64,000 nt of DNA from Desulfovibrio sp. (GTDB lineage: Bacteria; Desulfobacterota; Desulfovibrionia; Desulfovibrionales; Desulfovibrionaceae), in contig JAILPJ010000073.1 in NCBI GenBank assembly GCA_024699605.1, forward strand, positions 1 through 64,000, written 5' to 3'. Made by a program: the position numbers and the translations under genes. Positions 25,642 through 34,677 of this stretch are shown one piece after another (the first letter of the stretch is position 1; every line of letters begins with the position of its first letter). The notes under the pieces are model-generated. The model saw nothing but the letters and a program-made list of their open reading frames with translations, did no database searches and was not told where the DNA came from.

Positions 25642-26391
25642 TTAGTCCTGACCTGTGGCGGCTGCCTCATCCACAATCCAGATCAAATCACCGACTGTCG
25701 GGTGAACGTGCTGCGCGGGCAGCGTCGGTGCATCAAGCAGATTGAGGGCCTTGGAGAGCACAGCGTGTTTTTCCTTGCCAGTGACAAGGAAAAGGCAACA
25801 GCGGGCATTGTTGAGAACAGGTAAGGTCATGGTGATACGGTCAGCCTTGCGCTCTGGCACATACTGGTCGATGACCAGGCGTTTTCTTTCGGCCATGGCA
25901 GGAGAATTGGGGAAGATGGAGCCTGTATGACCGTCAGCTCCCATGCCCAGAATAATAAAGTCAAAACGCGGGAAGGCCGTGTCACTGATGCCGAATTCCT
26001 GGCGCATCTGTTCTTCGTATTTGGCAGCAGCTGCTACAGGATCGCTTTCTCCACGCATGCGGTAGAAGTGCGTGGCTGGCACCTTGCTTAAGAGTTCTCG
26101 TCTGGCGAGGCCGTAATTGCTGTCGGGATGTTCCGGATCCACGCAGCGTTCATCAACAAAGAAAAAGGTCATTTTGTCCCAAGGAAGCCTGTCAGCCCAG
26201 TCATGGGCGGCCAAAAGGCGGAAGAGGGGAATTGGTGTGACGCCACCTGATAAGGCAATACGAAAAACGCCACGTTCCTCAATGGCTTCTTCACAGGCCG
26301 CAGCCAGAATATGGGCAGCTCGCTCGGCCATGGTCGCCGGGTTTTTATGAATGTGGAGTGATAGGTGGATGGAACGGACAAGACCCTGCAT
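25642..26391 (-). CDS. pgl: 6-phosphogluconolactonase
   Basis: A 249-residue enzyme that hydrolyses 6-phosphogluconolactone to 6-phosphogluconate in the oxidative pentose phosphate pathway. The SugB/NagB-like fold is visible in IALSGGVTPIPLFRLL (phosphate-binding loop), FFFVDERCVDPEHPDSNYG, and FDFIILGMGADGHTGSIFP with the catalytic His. An AAGGAGG sits ideally before ATG 26391. The track extends 121 codons upstream only because that leader lacks stops; the extra sequence looks non-protein. No zwf or gnd is adjacent. A strong terminator follows. Family assignment is secure; DevB/Pgl versus a NagB-type deaminase is settled by the GADGHTGS and VDER wording. Confidence 0.92.
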   Translation of the reverse strand: MQGLVRSIHLSLHIHKNPATMAERAAHILAAACEEAIEERGVFRIALSGGVTPIPLFRLLAAHDWADRLPWDKMTFFFVDERCVDPEHPDSNYGLARRELLSKVPATHFYRMRGESDPVAAAAKYEEQMRQEFGISDTAFPRFDFIILGMGADGHTGSIFPNSPAMAERKRLVIDQYVPERKADRITMTLPVLNNARCCLFLVTGKEKHAVLSKALNLLDAPTLPAQHVHPTVGDLIWIVDEAAATGQD

Positions 26392-26968
26392 ACGAGCCTC
26401 CTTCACAGAGAACGTTCTTAAACGGCATTCCCTCGGCAGAAAAGCCGGAATTTTGTTCAATTTTGCCAAGAGGACCTGGCTTAGGGCCAGTTGAGGAGCA
26501 ATTTTCTTGGCAACTATGCCACAAAAAAAGCCAGCTGAAAAGAGTAAGTCAGCCTGTACGGCCATCTCTTTGTGTTGTGGAATAAGCTCCTCTTGTTGGG
26601 CAGAGGACGAGCGCAGAAAGAGGAATTCCGTCTTTGGGCAGTCACTGCTGTGAGGGAAGAGAACCCTCAAAAAGGGCGTTGAACCGCGCGTTCTCCTTGG
26701 CCCGATAATGCACTGCTCTGATCGTTCAACAAGGGCCGCTTTTTTGCGCAACAACTGTTGGACCTTGTATGAGGCCGTTATGGAAAACTGACAAAAACTT
26801 AGAAATCGTTATGTTTTCTTCTCAGCTGAACTGTTGGCGAGCCCAAGCCAAAGCCTATGACGCAGGCAAAACGTCGGGCCAAGGGTATGCTCTTTTCTGA
26901 TCGGGGCTTCGGCAAACGCTCGTGCTCCATGAAGCGGTCGTTTCACAGGAGAAAAGCACGCTACGATC
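26392..26968. other. 577 bp intergenic region upstream of pgl
   Basis: The frames here are continuations or shadows of neighbours (26754-26392 is open in the pgl frame but lacks a start with a ribosome binding site and has no protein-like composition). I looked for tRNA-like folds, repeats and inverted repeats and found none that convince. It should hold the pgl promoter and the 3' end region of the DUF2939-like gene. Confidence 0.45.
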
Positions 26969-28120
26969 TTAGTGTTTCTCTTTCTCTTTGGCTGCTGGCT
27001 GTGGGCTTGAGAATTTGAAAATCTCCATGTCGCAGAGACCTTCTGGATGTCCATCTTCATGCTTGGTGCAATGCTTGAGTTCGTCAGGTTGAGGATCGGC
27101 ATGAAATACACGGGCATTACTGAGAGACAGCGTGCGCCAAGTGGCAGAACAGGACAGGGGGCCTGCGGCAAGGATTCTTTTGCCCTCGTCGCTTGTGCCG
27201 TCTAGCTCAATGGTCCAACGGTGAGAAAAATCTTCACTTGGCCCTGTGGGATCGACGGCATTGAGCTGACGTTCAAGCAAAAGTTCGCCCTTGGCATTGG
27301 TGATCTGCGTTGTGGCGTTGACGTTTTTGACGGTCAATCCCGTCTTGTTGCGGGCAAGCAAATGCACCACGATGAGCAGGGTGCGTTTGTCCGAGATCAG
27401 GCCTGCCTGGCACGCGCAGGACTGAATCTCCATGGTTTTGTGCATCTCCTGGATGACTTTTTGGGATTTGCGTTTGAGCAGGTCGAGCTGGGCGCGTAGG
27501 CGTTCCTCGAAAATGGTGCGAAAAGTCGTGAGGGTCTCTTGAGCGTTGAGATAGTCACGGATAATCCAGCCCTCAGAGCTCTTCGTTAAGCCAAGAACAA
27601 CGGGAAAACTGCGTTTGAACAATGGATGATCAAAGTGTGTGGTGATCATTTGAGAGTTTGCATCCACATTGCGCAGGGCCATATTGCGCACAAGCTGGGG
27701 GATAATGTCGGGCGGCAGAAGATAAACAGGTTTTTGCAGCAGTACGACCGGATCGTTGATTAGACCATCATCGTTGCTTTCGGGTTTCTGGCGAAGAATT
27801 TTAAGCATCTGGGCCTGAAAGAAATTGCTGATTTTGCCCTGTTGATCGGGCCCGGCCAAGAAAAAGGGAAAGGTTTTGGCGGTTTCTTCAGCTAGATGCT
27901 GGGCAATAGTTCTAAAATCAACAAGATGGGCCAACTGTTCAATGTTTGCGGAAGAAAGGGCAGCTTGAAACGTGCCGAAGGCGTATTCCGGGGATTGGCG
28001 GAATTGATAATAGCGCACGCCAAAAACTGTAGCCAGGGCAAGAAGCACGGAAAGTACAATGCCCAAAAGAATCCATTTATATTTTTTGATCTTTTCTTTG
28101 ATATTCTGTACAAACTGCAT
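26969..28120 (-). CDS. Membrane-anchored protein, DUF2939-like N terminus
   Basis: A 383-residue protein with a basic start, one membrane segment (about 14-34, ILLGIVLSVLLALATVFGV) and a long periplasmic region. The segment directly after the helix (YQFRQSPEYAFGTFQAALSS then ANIEQLAHLVDF) resembles DUF2939-type proteins, where S-P-x-Y-x-x-x-x-x-x-x-A and a VD-F strand recur. Later parts contain a helix (ERLRAQLDLLKRKSQKVIQE) and a strand-rich domain (LIVVHLLARNKTGLTVKNVN). The C terminus is His/Glu/Lys-rich. The ATG 28120 with GGAG upstream is preferred over the track start at 28165. Function unknown; envelope location inferred. Confidence 0.72.
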   Translation of the reverse strand: MQFVQNIKEKIKKYKWILLGIVLSVLLALATVFGVRYYQFRQSPEYAFGTFQAALSSANIEQLAHLVDFRTIAQHLAEETAKTFPFFLAGPDQQGKISNFFQAQMLKILRQKPESNDDGLINDPVVLLQKPVYLLPPDIIPQLVRNMALRNVDANSQMITTHFDHPLFKRSFPVVLGLTKSSEGWIIRDYLNAQETLTTFRTIFEERLRAQLDLLKRKSQKVIQEMHKTMEIQSCACQAGLISDKRTLLIVVHLLARNKTGLTVKNVNATTQITNAKGELLLERQLNAVDPTGPSEDFSHRWTIELDGTSDEGKRILAAGPLSCSATWRTLSLSNARVFHADPQPDELKHCTKHEDGHPEGLCDMEIFKFSSPQPAAKEKEKH

Positions 28121-28418
28121 GGTATTGCTCCGGCTGACTGCTCTGCACACGTGGAGGGTTCTCACGGTTGTCTGACATCAGTGATGCTTCGGATTGATGA
28201 GAAAATTGCTCCCCAAGGCATCCCTAGCACGCCTTATAGAATGGTACCGTTTCTTCTAGTCAGAGCCTTTCTTTGAGAATTTTCGGACAACTCTTCCGTT
28301 GAAGAAGTCGATCCCGTTTTATAGTTCATAGCTAAGCTATTCTTACTGATTGCAAAGCAAAAATGACATTGATAGAGACAGTCCCGCTCTGTTGCGCAGA
28401 AAAACTCGTCAAGACGTT

Positions 28419-29285
28419 TTACCGTTTGCTTGTCAACAGTTTTTTGAGTACTCGGCACATTCCGCTGCACACGCTGCGCGTGGCAGCTTCCTGCGCCACA
28501 TCTTGTGATTTGCATTCGAGCACTGGTTCAAAACCGGTTATCTTGTGGAAACGGGTGGGGAGAACGAGGGGGGTCAGTGTGCTTTGGGGCGTCATGTCGA
28601 GGCGGATGGTTGTCCAAGCACCAAGGGGAAGACGGGTTTTCCAGGTGTTGAAGAAGAGTTTGGGCCAGAAGCGTCTGAAAGGTGAAAAGGCAAAGAGCAG
28701 AGTGCTTTTGGTGGTGAGGCGTCCGCGGCTTGCACGGCGCAAAATGTGGCGTACCTTCCACCAATTGAAGCAACCCAGGCTGGTTGTCAGGCCTTTTTGT
28801 AAAAAACAGACGGGAGAGACACTGTTCCAGAATGTGACGCAGAGACCATGGCCGGCCACGCGTACCGCCTCATTGAGGACTTCCTCAAGAATCTCACTGT
28901 CACTATCAGCTCGCAGATGGAGTACCACCCAATCAAAAGAGGCGTTGTCAAAGGGAAGGTCATTGTCCTGAGCGGCAAAGATTTCAGCATGTCGTCCCAT
29001 GCTTTGTGCCGCTTGTGTGCGCAGGCGAAAATTCAGTTCCGTGGCTGAAACGTCAAAACCCGCATGCCATAGGGATTTCAAAAAACGGCCGTCACCGCAG
29101 TTGATGTCCAGAAGCGTTTTTCCCCGGCGCCGCCAGCCAGCAATACCAGACTGCAAAAGCGCGTTCTGGATGCGGCGGATGAAGATGTCGTCAGGATTGA
29201 GTTTGGTTGAACGCATGGCGGAAGCCTGTGTTTCCAAGGCCTGAATCCGAGAAAAATGATCGCATGGATTCAGATCTTGAGACAA
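28419..29285 (-). CDS. Class I SAM-dependent methyltransferase
   Basis: A protein of up to 288 residues with a Rossmann methyltransferase core. Motif I is KTLLDINCGDGRFLKSL (about 57-73), post-I ATELN, motif II region AAQDNDLPFDNASFDWVVLH with the typical LPF-x-x-x-(S/A)FD pattern, and a later GHGLCVTFWNS strand. The C-terminal third is basic and Arg-rich with few acidic residues. The track begins at a TTG without a good ribosome binding site; ATG 29216 (MRSTKLNPDD) is an alternative giving 265 residues. The layout matches the methyltransf_11 group (UbiE-like, small-molecule). The substrate is unknown and no neighbouring biosynthetic genes help. Confidence 0.8.
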   Translation of the reverse strand: MSQDLNPCDHFSRIQALETQASAMRSTKLNPDDIFIRRIQNALLQSGIAGWRRRGKTLLDINCGDGRFLKSLWHAGFDVSATELNFRLRTQAAQSMGRHAEIFAAQDNDLPFDNASFDWVVLHLRADSDSEILEEVLNEAVRVAGHGLCVTFWNSVSPVCFLQKGLTTSLGCFNWWKVRHILRRASRGRLTTKSTLLFAFSPFRRFWPKLFFNTWKTRLPLGAWTTIRLDMTPQSTLTPLVLPTRFHKITGFEPVLECKSQDVAQEAATRSVCSGMCRVLKKLLTSKR

Positions 29286-29526
29286 GACAAAGAAAAACTC
29301 GATTTGCGATGATGAGACTCACGGCAAAAAGAATCAGGTTGCTCTGAGGACGGCAAAAACGTACATTAGCGAGAAAAAAAAGTGCTCGAGCAATGGTGCG
29401 GAACGTTATGGACACGGCCAATCTAACGAAATTACGTCATCTCATTGTGGAAAGCAAGGCATCAGGCTGGAAAGCTGGAAAGAAGTTTTTTGCCGTGCAC
29501 GATTTGCGGATCATTAGGAGGTTCTG

Positions 29527-31089
29527 ATGAAAAAACAAGGGCATGTGATCTGGAACGGACCTTTTTTATGTCTGTTCTTGCTGGCGCTCGGCGTTTTTGT
29601 ATTCAGTACAAGCCGGGCAGTGGCTTCAGAGCTTAGTCTTGTATCTCCCAGCGCGGCGTTACTTTCTCAGGAAGGTGGTGTGCTGCGCGTGCACGAAGAA
29701 GCGAAGGTTTCAGAGCACAATGGCCAGAGCTGTCTATCGCTTGTTTTGCCGGCGCAGGCAGAGAATCTTCGTATTGAAGTCGAAGGGGCGAGCATTGTAC
29801 AGGAAGAGAGCTTTCCTTACCCGTTACAAGCCGTAAGCGGACGTGCACGGCGTGCCTGTGAGCTGGCGGACAGGCTGGAAGCCGCCAATGTGAGTCTGAC
29901 TTTGCTCAAGGAGCGCCTTGCGATCTGGAATAGCGTACCGAAAGATTTGACTTGCGCTGATATCGAGGCCTGGGACAGTAAAAAACTTCATGTCCTGGAG
30001 ACGCTTTTGCCGAAAAAGAACGCCGTTGAACGGGAAATCCGTGAACTCAAGGAAGAACTGAAAAAATTACCAGCCCAGGAGCGTCTGGGCAAGCTGGTAC
30101 GCGTAACGCTTGCAGAAAAGGTCAAGGCTGCGCATTTGCCTGTCAATTACAGCTATACGTTGAAAAAGTGTGGTTGGCGCGCCCATTACGCCTTTGCCAT
30201 TGCTCCAGAAAAGTCCAAAAAGCGTGTTGTGGTACGGCTGATGGCTCAAGTTTGGCAAGAAAGCGGCATGGACTGGACAGGAACAGAGATTACCCTTGTC
30301 ACGGGGACAAAGGGGAAGCTTACCCCTCCCGCGCTTGCCTCTTGGGTTTTGGAAGCAAGTGAAGTGCGAGGCAAAGGTTCCTCCAACTTCGATACAGCCT
30401 ATGAAGACGCTGCTCCCATGGCCATGGCACCGGCAAATGCCCGCCGTGCGGAAAGCCATACTGCGGCTCGCCAGGATACCAGCGGTGTATACGCAAGCTG
30501 GCTTTTGCCCGCTCGCAATCTTGAGCAGGGAGAGAGTAGCATGCTCATCTGCCAAAAAGAGTGGGAAACTCCGCTGCTTTGGCTGGCACGTCCCAATATC
30601 AGTCAAGGACAGGTCTTTCTCATGGCGCGACATGAAATAGCGCAAGGAGAGGTTTGGCCTGACGGCGATGCCATTTTTTCGGTCTCTGGTCAGGAAACCG
30701 GAAGGGGCCGTTTTTCTGTGCGCGGCCCTCAGGTTACCCTCTACTTTGGCTATGATCCGCGTGTCAGCCTCGAGGTCGTACAAGATAAGCGTAAGCGCGG
30801 AGAAAGCGGTTTTCTTGGCCGGGACAAGACCTGGACCTGGGGGTGGACCTATATCTTGCACAACAATCATAGCGAGCCTGTCCATGTTCGCTTGGAGCGG
30901 CCAGAACCCCAGATCGTGCAGGATAAGATCTCTGTGCACTTTGAAGACAATCCCAAGGCCAACGTGGACAGCAAAAAGCACATCCGCTTTTGGGAAGTGG
31001 ATGTCGCCGCAGGCGCCTCACAGAGCATTAGCCACGGTTTGACCATCAAAGCGCCAGAAAACTTATCCTTCTTCCCCAAGGCCCCGTAA
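29527..31089 (+). CDS. DUF4139 domain (mucoidy-inhibitor-like) exported protein
   Basis: A 520-residue exported protein with a signal peptide (about 1-36, hydrophobic LFLLALGVFVFS, cleavage near RAVAS). The N-terminal region to about 190 contains a coiled coil (AVEREIRELKEELKKLPAQE). The C-terminal half is strand-rich and carries DUF4139 marks: VRLMAQVWQESGMDWTGTEI followed by a threonine/glycine strand, and the TYILHNNHSEPVHVRLERPE near the end. DUF4139/MuiA-type proteins are poorly characterised envelope proteins. An excellent AGGAGG sits 6 bp before ATG. The gene is followed by pyk after 247 bp. No function is claimed beyond envelope association. Confidence 0.82.
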   Translation: MKKQGHVIWNGPFLCLFLLALGVFVFSTSRAVASELSLVSPSAALLSQEGGVLRVHEEAKVSEHNGQSCLSLVLPAQAENLRIEVEGASIVQEESFPYPLQAVSGRARRACELADRLEAANVSLTLLKERLAIWNSVPKDLTCADIEAWDSKKLHVLETLLPKKNAVEREIRELKEELKKLPAQERLGKLVRVTLAEKVKAAHLPVNYSYTLKKCGWRAHYAFAIAPEKSKKRVVVRLMAQVWQESGMDWTGTEITLVTGTKGKLTPPALASWVLEASEVRGKGSSNFDTAYEDAAPMAMAPANARRAESHTAARQDTSGVYASWLLPARNLEQGESSMLICQKEWETPLLWLARPNISQGQVFLMARHEIAQGEVWPDGDAIFSVSGQETGRGRFSVRGPQVTLYFGYDPRVSLEVVQDKRKRGESGFLGRDKTWTWGWTYILHNNHSEPVHVRLERPEPQIVQDKISVHFEDNPKANVDSKKHIRFWEVDVAAGASQSISHGLTIKAPENLSFFPKAP

Positions 31090-31336
31090 GCTGGGAAGTG
31101 CATTTGTGCAAATCCGGGCTCTGCCCTGAGCGCGAGAAGCGATGTTTGCGCGTTGGCGGAACACTTGACAGAACGTAGAAAAATGGTGTCTTTACGATGT
31201 TAAGCGATTTGCATGAAGACGGTTTTGCTTGCACTACACGCTTTTTTGCTTGTGCTTGGCATTCCCTCGCCTGTCGGTTTTATTGGATTTGAGGGGACGC
31301 TGAATATCCACTACTCAACATGGGAGATGGCAAACG

Positions 31337-32755
31337 ATGCGCACCAAGATTGTCTGCACAATAGGACCAGCCTCAAGGTCGCGGGAGCGTATTCTGGCTT
31401 TGGCCAAGGCCGGTGTGAGTGTTTTCAGACTGAATTTTTCTCACGGTGTCGCTGCGGATTTTGAAACGACCATAGCGAATATCCGTTCTGTGGAAAAAGA
31501 GCTTGCCCGTCCCATCACCATTATGCAGGATCTCTCCGGTCCCAAGATCCGTCTGGGTGTTATCCCCGATGAAGGAGGCATTCAGCTGGAGAAAGGGGCT
31601 CGTGTGCTTTTGGGACCCGAAGCTTCCAGAACCAATGAAATGCCCTACCTCCCCTTTGATCATCCGCTGATTCTGGAAAATCTGGAAAAGGGCGACCGCA
31701 TGGTCCTTGCCGACGGTGGACTGCAGTTTACTGTGGATGAACGCCGCAGCGACGGCTTGGTGGTTTTGGTCACTGAAAATTCTGGCTTTGTGTCGTCGCG
31801 CAAGGGTCTGGCCTTGCCTGGGAAGATCACCCGTGTACGTGCCTTAACGGACAAGGATAAAACCGACCTTGCAGCCGGTCTGGCCATGGGTGTGGATGCT
31901 GTGGCCATCTCCTATGTCCAGACAGCCGATGATGTACGCGAAGCCAAGGCCTTGATTGCCAAAAGCGGACGCCGGGTTCCCATCGTGGTCAAGCTGGAAC
32001 GTCAGGCCGCTGTGGATAATCTCGATGCCATTCTGAAGGAAACCGATGTGGTGATGGTGGCGCGCGGTGACCTTGGTGTGGAATGTCCGCTGCCGCTTCT
32101 GCCCATGCTGCAGAAGAAGATCATCGAAGCCTGTAACCGTATTTCAAAACCCGTGATCGTGGCCACACAGATGCTCCTTTCCATGGTCAATAGCCCTTCA
32201 CCCACGCGTGCTGAAACCACCGACGTGGCCAATGCCGTGCTCGATGGTGCCGACTGCGTGATGCTTTCAGAAGAAACGGCTATGGGCAATTTCCCGGTGG
32301 AGACCGTGCAGTATATGCAAAGAATTACCACGGAAGCGGAAAATCTTTTGCAGGAACGTTTCTGCCATAAAGAGCCCGGTAAAGATAAGGGCATTCCCGA
32401 ATTTTTGGCGTATTCGGCCTGCATTCTGGCCGACAAGGCCAGTGCCTGCGCCATCGTCTCTCACAGCCTGAGCGGCAAGAGCGCTCAACAGGTTTCAGCG
32501 CGTCGTCCTCCTCAGGCTATCTATGCCCTGACCACGGAAGACTCTTCGGTGCGGCTTTTGAATTTTGTCTGGGGTGTGACACCGATATTTGTGGAGAATC
32601 CTGAAAAAGTGACGAGTCACCTGTTGCGGGCGGAAAATTTTATTGCCCAGAGTTCCGATTTTGCCCAGGGCGACTGCGTGGTCATTACCGCCGGTCAGAC
32701 GACAGGTGAACAGACACCCAGAGGCACCAATCTCGTTAAACTTTACTGGAAATAG
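31337..32755 (+). CDS. pyk: Pyruvate kinase
   Basis: A 472-residue glycolytic enzyme making pyruvate and ATP from phosphoenolpyruvate and ADP. It contains MRTKIVCTIGPAS at the start, FRLNFSHG, MQDLSGPKIR, the catalytic-loop VVKLERQAAVDNL (Leu-Glu where KIE is more usual), MVARGDLGVECPL, and the metal/effector motif MLSEETAMGNFPVETV in the A domain. The C-terminal allosteric domain is present but short. The track start is kept; no strong ribosome binding site is visible, and an upstream TTGACA (31165-31170) lacks a well-placed -10. HD-GYP follows 8 bp after the stop, so the two are probably co-transcribed. Confidence 0.93.
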   Translation: MRTKIVCTIGPASRSRERILALAKAGVSVFRLNFSHGVAADFETTIANIRSVEKELARPITIMQDLSGPKIRLGVIPDEGGIQLEKGARVLLGPEASRTNEMPYLPFDHPLILENLEKGDRMVLADGGLQFTVDERRSDGLVVLVTENSGFVSSRKGLALPGKITRVRALTDKDKTDLAAGLAMGVDAVAISYVQTADDVREAKALIAKSGRRVPIVVKLERQAAVDNLDAILKETDVVMVARGDLGVECPLPLLPMLQKKIIEACNRISKPVIVATQMLLSMVNSPSPTRAETTDVANAVLDGADCVMLSEETAMGNFPVETVQYMQRITTEAENLLQERFCHKEPGKDKGIPEFLAYSACILADKASACAIVSHSLSGKSAQQVSARRPPQAIYALTTEDSSVRLLNFVWGVTPIFVENPEKVTSHLLRAENFIAQSSDFAQGDCVVITAGQTTGEQTPRGTNLVKLYWK

Positions 32756-32763
32756 TAGGACGC

Positions 32764-33789
32764 ATGTCGATCAATAATGAAGATTATTTTCAGATAAACT
32801 CCGAAATACTTACGAGTTTTCACAAATATAGACCACCCCTGGATCTTTATGTTTTCAGGGAGGATATTGGCGTTCTTGAGCCGTTTTATCGCAAAGGTGG
32901 ACGATTGAGCGAGGCACAGGTTGCTGAGCTTGCAGAAATCTGTGAAAACGGCAATCTCTTTGTGGCGCACTCTGATAAGCATATCTATCAGGAATACATG
33001 ATCCGGCAGCTGGATCTCGTTCTGCTTGATCCCAATATGACAGAAGGGGAGATTGCCGAATTATGCATCCTGGGCGTAGCGGCAAGGTACGCCAGCTTTT
33101 ATGATCAGCCTGTGCCTGACATGATGCAGTTTCTCTACCATGATGTCATGGTTATCACAGAATACCTTTGGTCGGATAAGCACCATATGGTTCCTTTCAT
33201 GCGTCGCCTCTTCAGAAAGTCCGACCCTGCAAGACATGCTGTCAATACCATGATTGTGGGAACCTGGCTGTGGATGCAGATGAATCATGAATATAATCGC
33301 AAGGAGCTTGACCGCATCATGCTTGCGTTAGTTCTGCATGATGCGGGAATGTGCAAGGTCCCGCAGTTTTATTTGACGAAAAAAGGTCGACTGACACAGG
33401 ATGAATGGGACAAGATGACCATGCACACCGTGGCTTCGGTCAAGCTCATGCAAAAAAGCGACCTGAAGTTTGATGAATTGATCAGAGCTTGTTTTGAGCA
33501 CCACGAGCGCTTGGATGGATCCGGTTACCCACAGCATACGCGTGCTGGCCAGATCAGTGTTATGGGTCGGTTGACCGCCCTTGCGGATTCTTTTTCCGCC
33601 ATGATCTGCGATCGCCCCTATGCCAAAGCCAAGGAGCCTGATCAGGTGGGCAAAGAGCTTTTTGAAGACAATCGCTATGACAAGACAATGTCCAGTATTC
33701 TGTCCACAGCCTATGTTCCCGGAGGACCTTTGGGAACGCTCATTGACATGGACGCCAAATATGAAGCGTTCAAAAAAAGTGATGCGTAA
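32764..33789 (+). CDS. HD-GYP domain phosphohydrolase
   Basis: A 341-residue cytoplasmic protein with an HD-GYP domain (about 155-310). The metal ligands are in order: RHAVNT (His158), VLHDAGMCKVP (His192-Asp193), MHTVASV (His221), HHERLDGSGYP (246-256) and LADSF (Asp about 275). These domains usually hydrolyse cyclic di-GMP, which pairs conceptually with the diguanylate cyclase at 23-25 kb. The N-terminal 150 residues (KYRPPLDLYVFREDIGVLEP) resemble a regulatory region often found before HD-GYP in these bacteria. AGGA lies 5 bp before the start, 8 bp after pyk. Whether activity is phosphodiesterase or only regulatory cannot be told. Confidence 0.88.
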   Translation: MSINNEDYFQINSEILTSFHKYRPPLDLYVFREDIGVLEPFYRKGGRLSEAQVAELAEICENGNLFVAHSDKHIYQEYMIRQLDLVLLDPNMTEGEIAELCILGVAARYASFYDQPVPDMMQFLYHDVMVITEYLWSDKHHMVPFMRRLFRKSDPARHAVNTMIVGTWLWMQMNHEYNRKELDRIMLALVLHDAGMCKVPQFYLTKKGRLTQDEWDKMTMHTVASVKLMQKSDLKFDELIRACFEHHERLDGSGYPQHTRAGQISVMGRLTALADSFSAMICDRPYAKAKEPDQVGKELFEDNRYDKTMSSILSTAYVPGGPLGTLIDMDAKYEAFKKSDA

Positions 33790-33813
33790 CCAGGCAAAGA
33801 GAAATTACAAATG

Positions 33814-33841
33814 AGCGTGCCCTGCGTGGCACGCTTTTTTT
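33814..33841 (+). terminator. Terminator of the pyk/HD-GYP operon
   Basis: AGCGTGCC pairs with GGCACGCT around CTGCGT, followed by seven T. It sits 24 bp after the stop codon and about 45 bp from the convergent tauE gene. Confidence 0.9.
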
Positions 33842-33886
33842 GTCTCTAACGAAAAGTGGGCGCAAACACGTGCTAGCTTGTGGTGT

Positions 33887-34636
33887 TTAGATCGGGAGAA
33901 AAAGGCTTCGGACGAGCAGAAAAAGGCCAAGAATGGCACAGGTTACGGCCATTAGTCTGCGGACCCAGAGCACAGGCATATGGCTTACGGCAAAAACGCC
34001 GCAGATGAAGCCAGCCAGCTCGAGGCCGCTTACGCGTAGAAGCATGGGCCCATCCACATTGCCGTTGAGCCAGTTGGCCCATGACGCTGTCAGGGCTGTT
34101 GCCAGAGAATAGGGCATGGTCAGGCCCACCGCAGCAAGAGGGGGCATGCCGCAGGGAACCATCCAGGCTATGGCCAAAAGGGGGCCTCCGGCACCGGTGA
34201 TGCCAGCCATGGTCCCTGTGACCATGCCAATGACGCCTAAGCCTTTGGGAGTGAGCCAGAACGAGGGGCCTTGGCTTTTTTGCACAGGGGGTTTGAAGGA
34301 GGAAAAAGCGGCAAAGAGCACCAAAAGCGCCAGGAGGATATTCAGGAAGCTGGCATGGAGATGAACGTTGAAGAGGGCGGCGGGACCGGCAGCCAAAGCG
34401 CCTCCCAAGGTGAAGGGGAGAGCCTGGCGCCAGTGGATATGACCGAGTCTGTGGAAGAGATAGCAGCCAAGAACGTTCATGGGAATGAAGGAAGCCAGTG
34501 TTGTGGCCATGGCTGCGTGGGTTTTGAGGCCACTGAGGAGGACAAGGGCAGGGGGAATGAGGATTCCCCCCATGCCCGTGCCTCCTACAAGAATCCCCAC
34601 AGCAAGACAGATAGTATACAAGGCGAGTAGAGCCAT
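33887..34636 (-). CDS. Sulfite exporter TauE/SafE family protein
   Basis: A 249-residue, eight-helix inner-membrane protein of the TauE/SafE family, with two repeated halves: a first glycine-rich helix GTGMGGILIPPALVLLSG and a second GTMAGITGAGGPLLAIAW. In sulfonate-degrading bacteria related proteins are thought to export sulfite or sulfoacetate. The start ATG 34636 follows GAGGA by 5 bp. It lies 41 bp downstream of the amidohydrolase and on the same strand as the TRAP binding protein, so it likely belongs to the islA-linked divergent operon. The export role is inferred from that context; many TauE-like proteins have other substrates. Confidence 0.85.
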   Translation of the reverse strand: MALLALYTICLAVGILVGGTGMGGILIPPALVLLSGLKTHAAMATTLASFIPMNVLGCYLFHRLGHIHWRQALPFTLGGALAAGPAALFNVHLHASFLNILLALLVLFAAFSSFKPPVQKSQGPSFWLTPKGLGVIGMVTGTMAGITGAGGPLLAIAWMVPCGMPPLAAVGLTMPYSLATALTASWANWLNGNVDGPMLLRVSGLELAGFICGVFAVSHMPVLWVRRLMAVTCAILGLFLLVRSLFLPI

Positions 34637-34677
34637 TTTGTCCTCATACCAGCTGCCCTAGGCGGGGGGAGGGATTT

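Noticed and set aside
25281-25676. 131-codon minus-strand frame upstream of the diguanylate cyclase
   Set aside because: It spans the pgl terminator and has no protein-like pattern.
26392-26754. N-terminal extension of 6-phosphogluconolactonase
   Set aside because: A near-perfect ribosome binding site precedes ATG 26391, and the extension matches nothing in the family.
28363-28971. 202-codon plus-strand frame
   Set aside because: Shadow of the methyltransferase gene on the other strand, basic low-complexity product.
31213-31464. 83-codon frame starting with a hydrophobic segment before pyk
   Set aside because: It overlaps the pyk coding region out of frame and its later part is the shadow of pyk.
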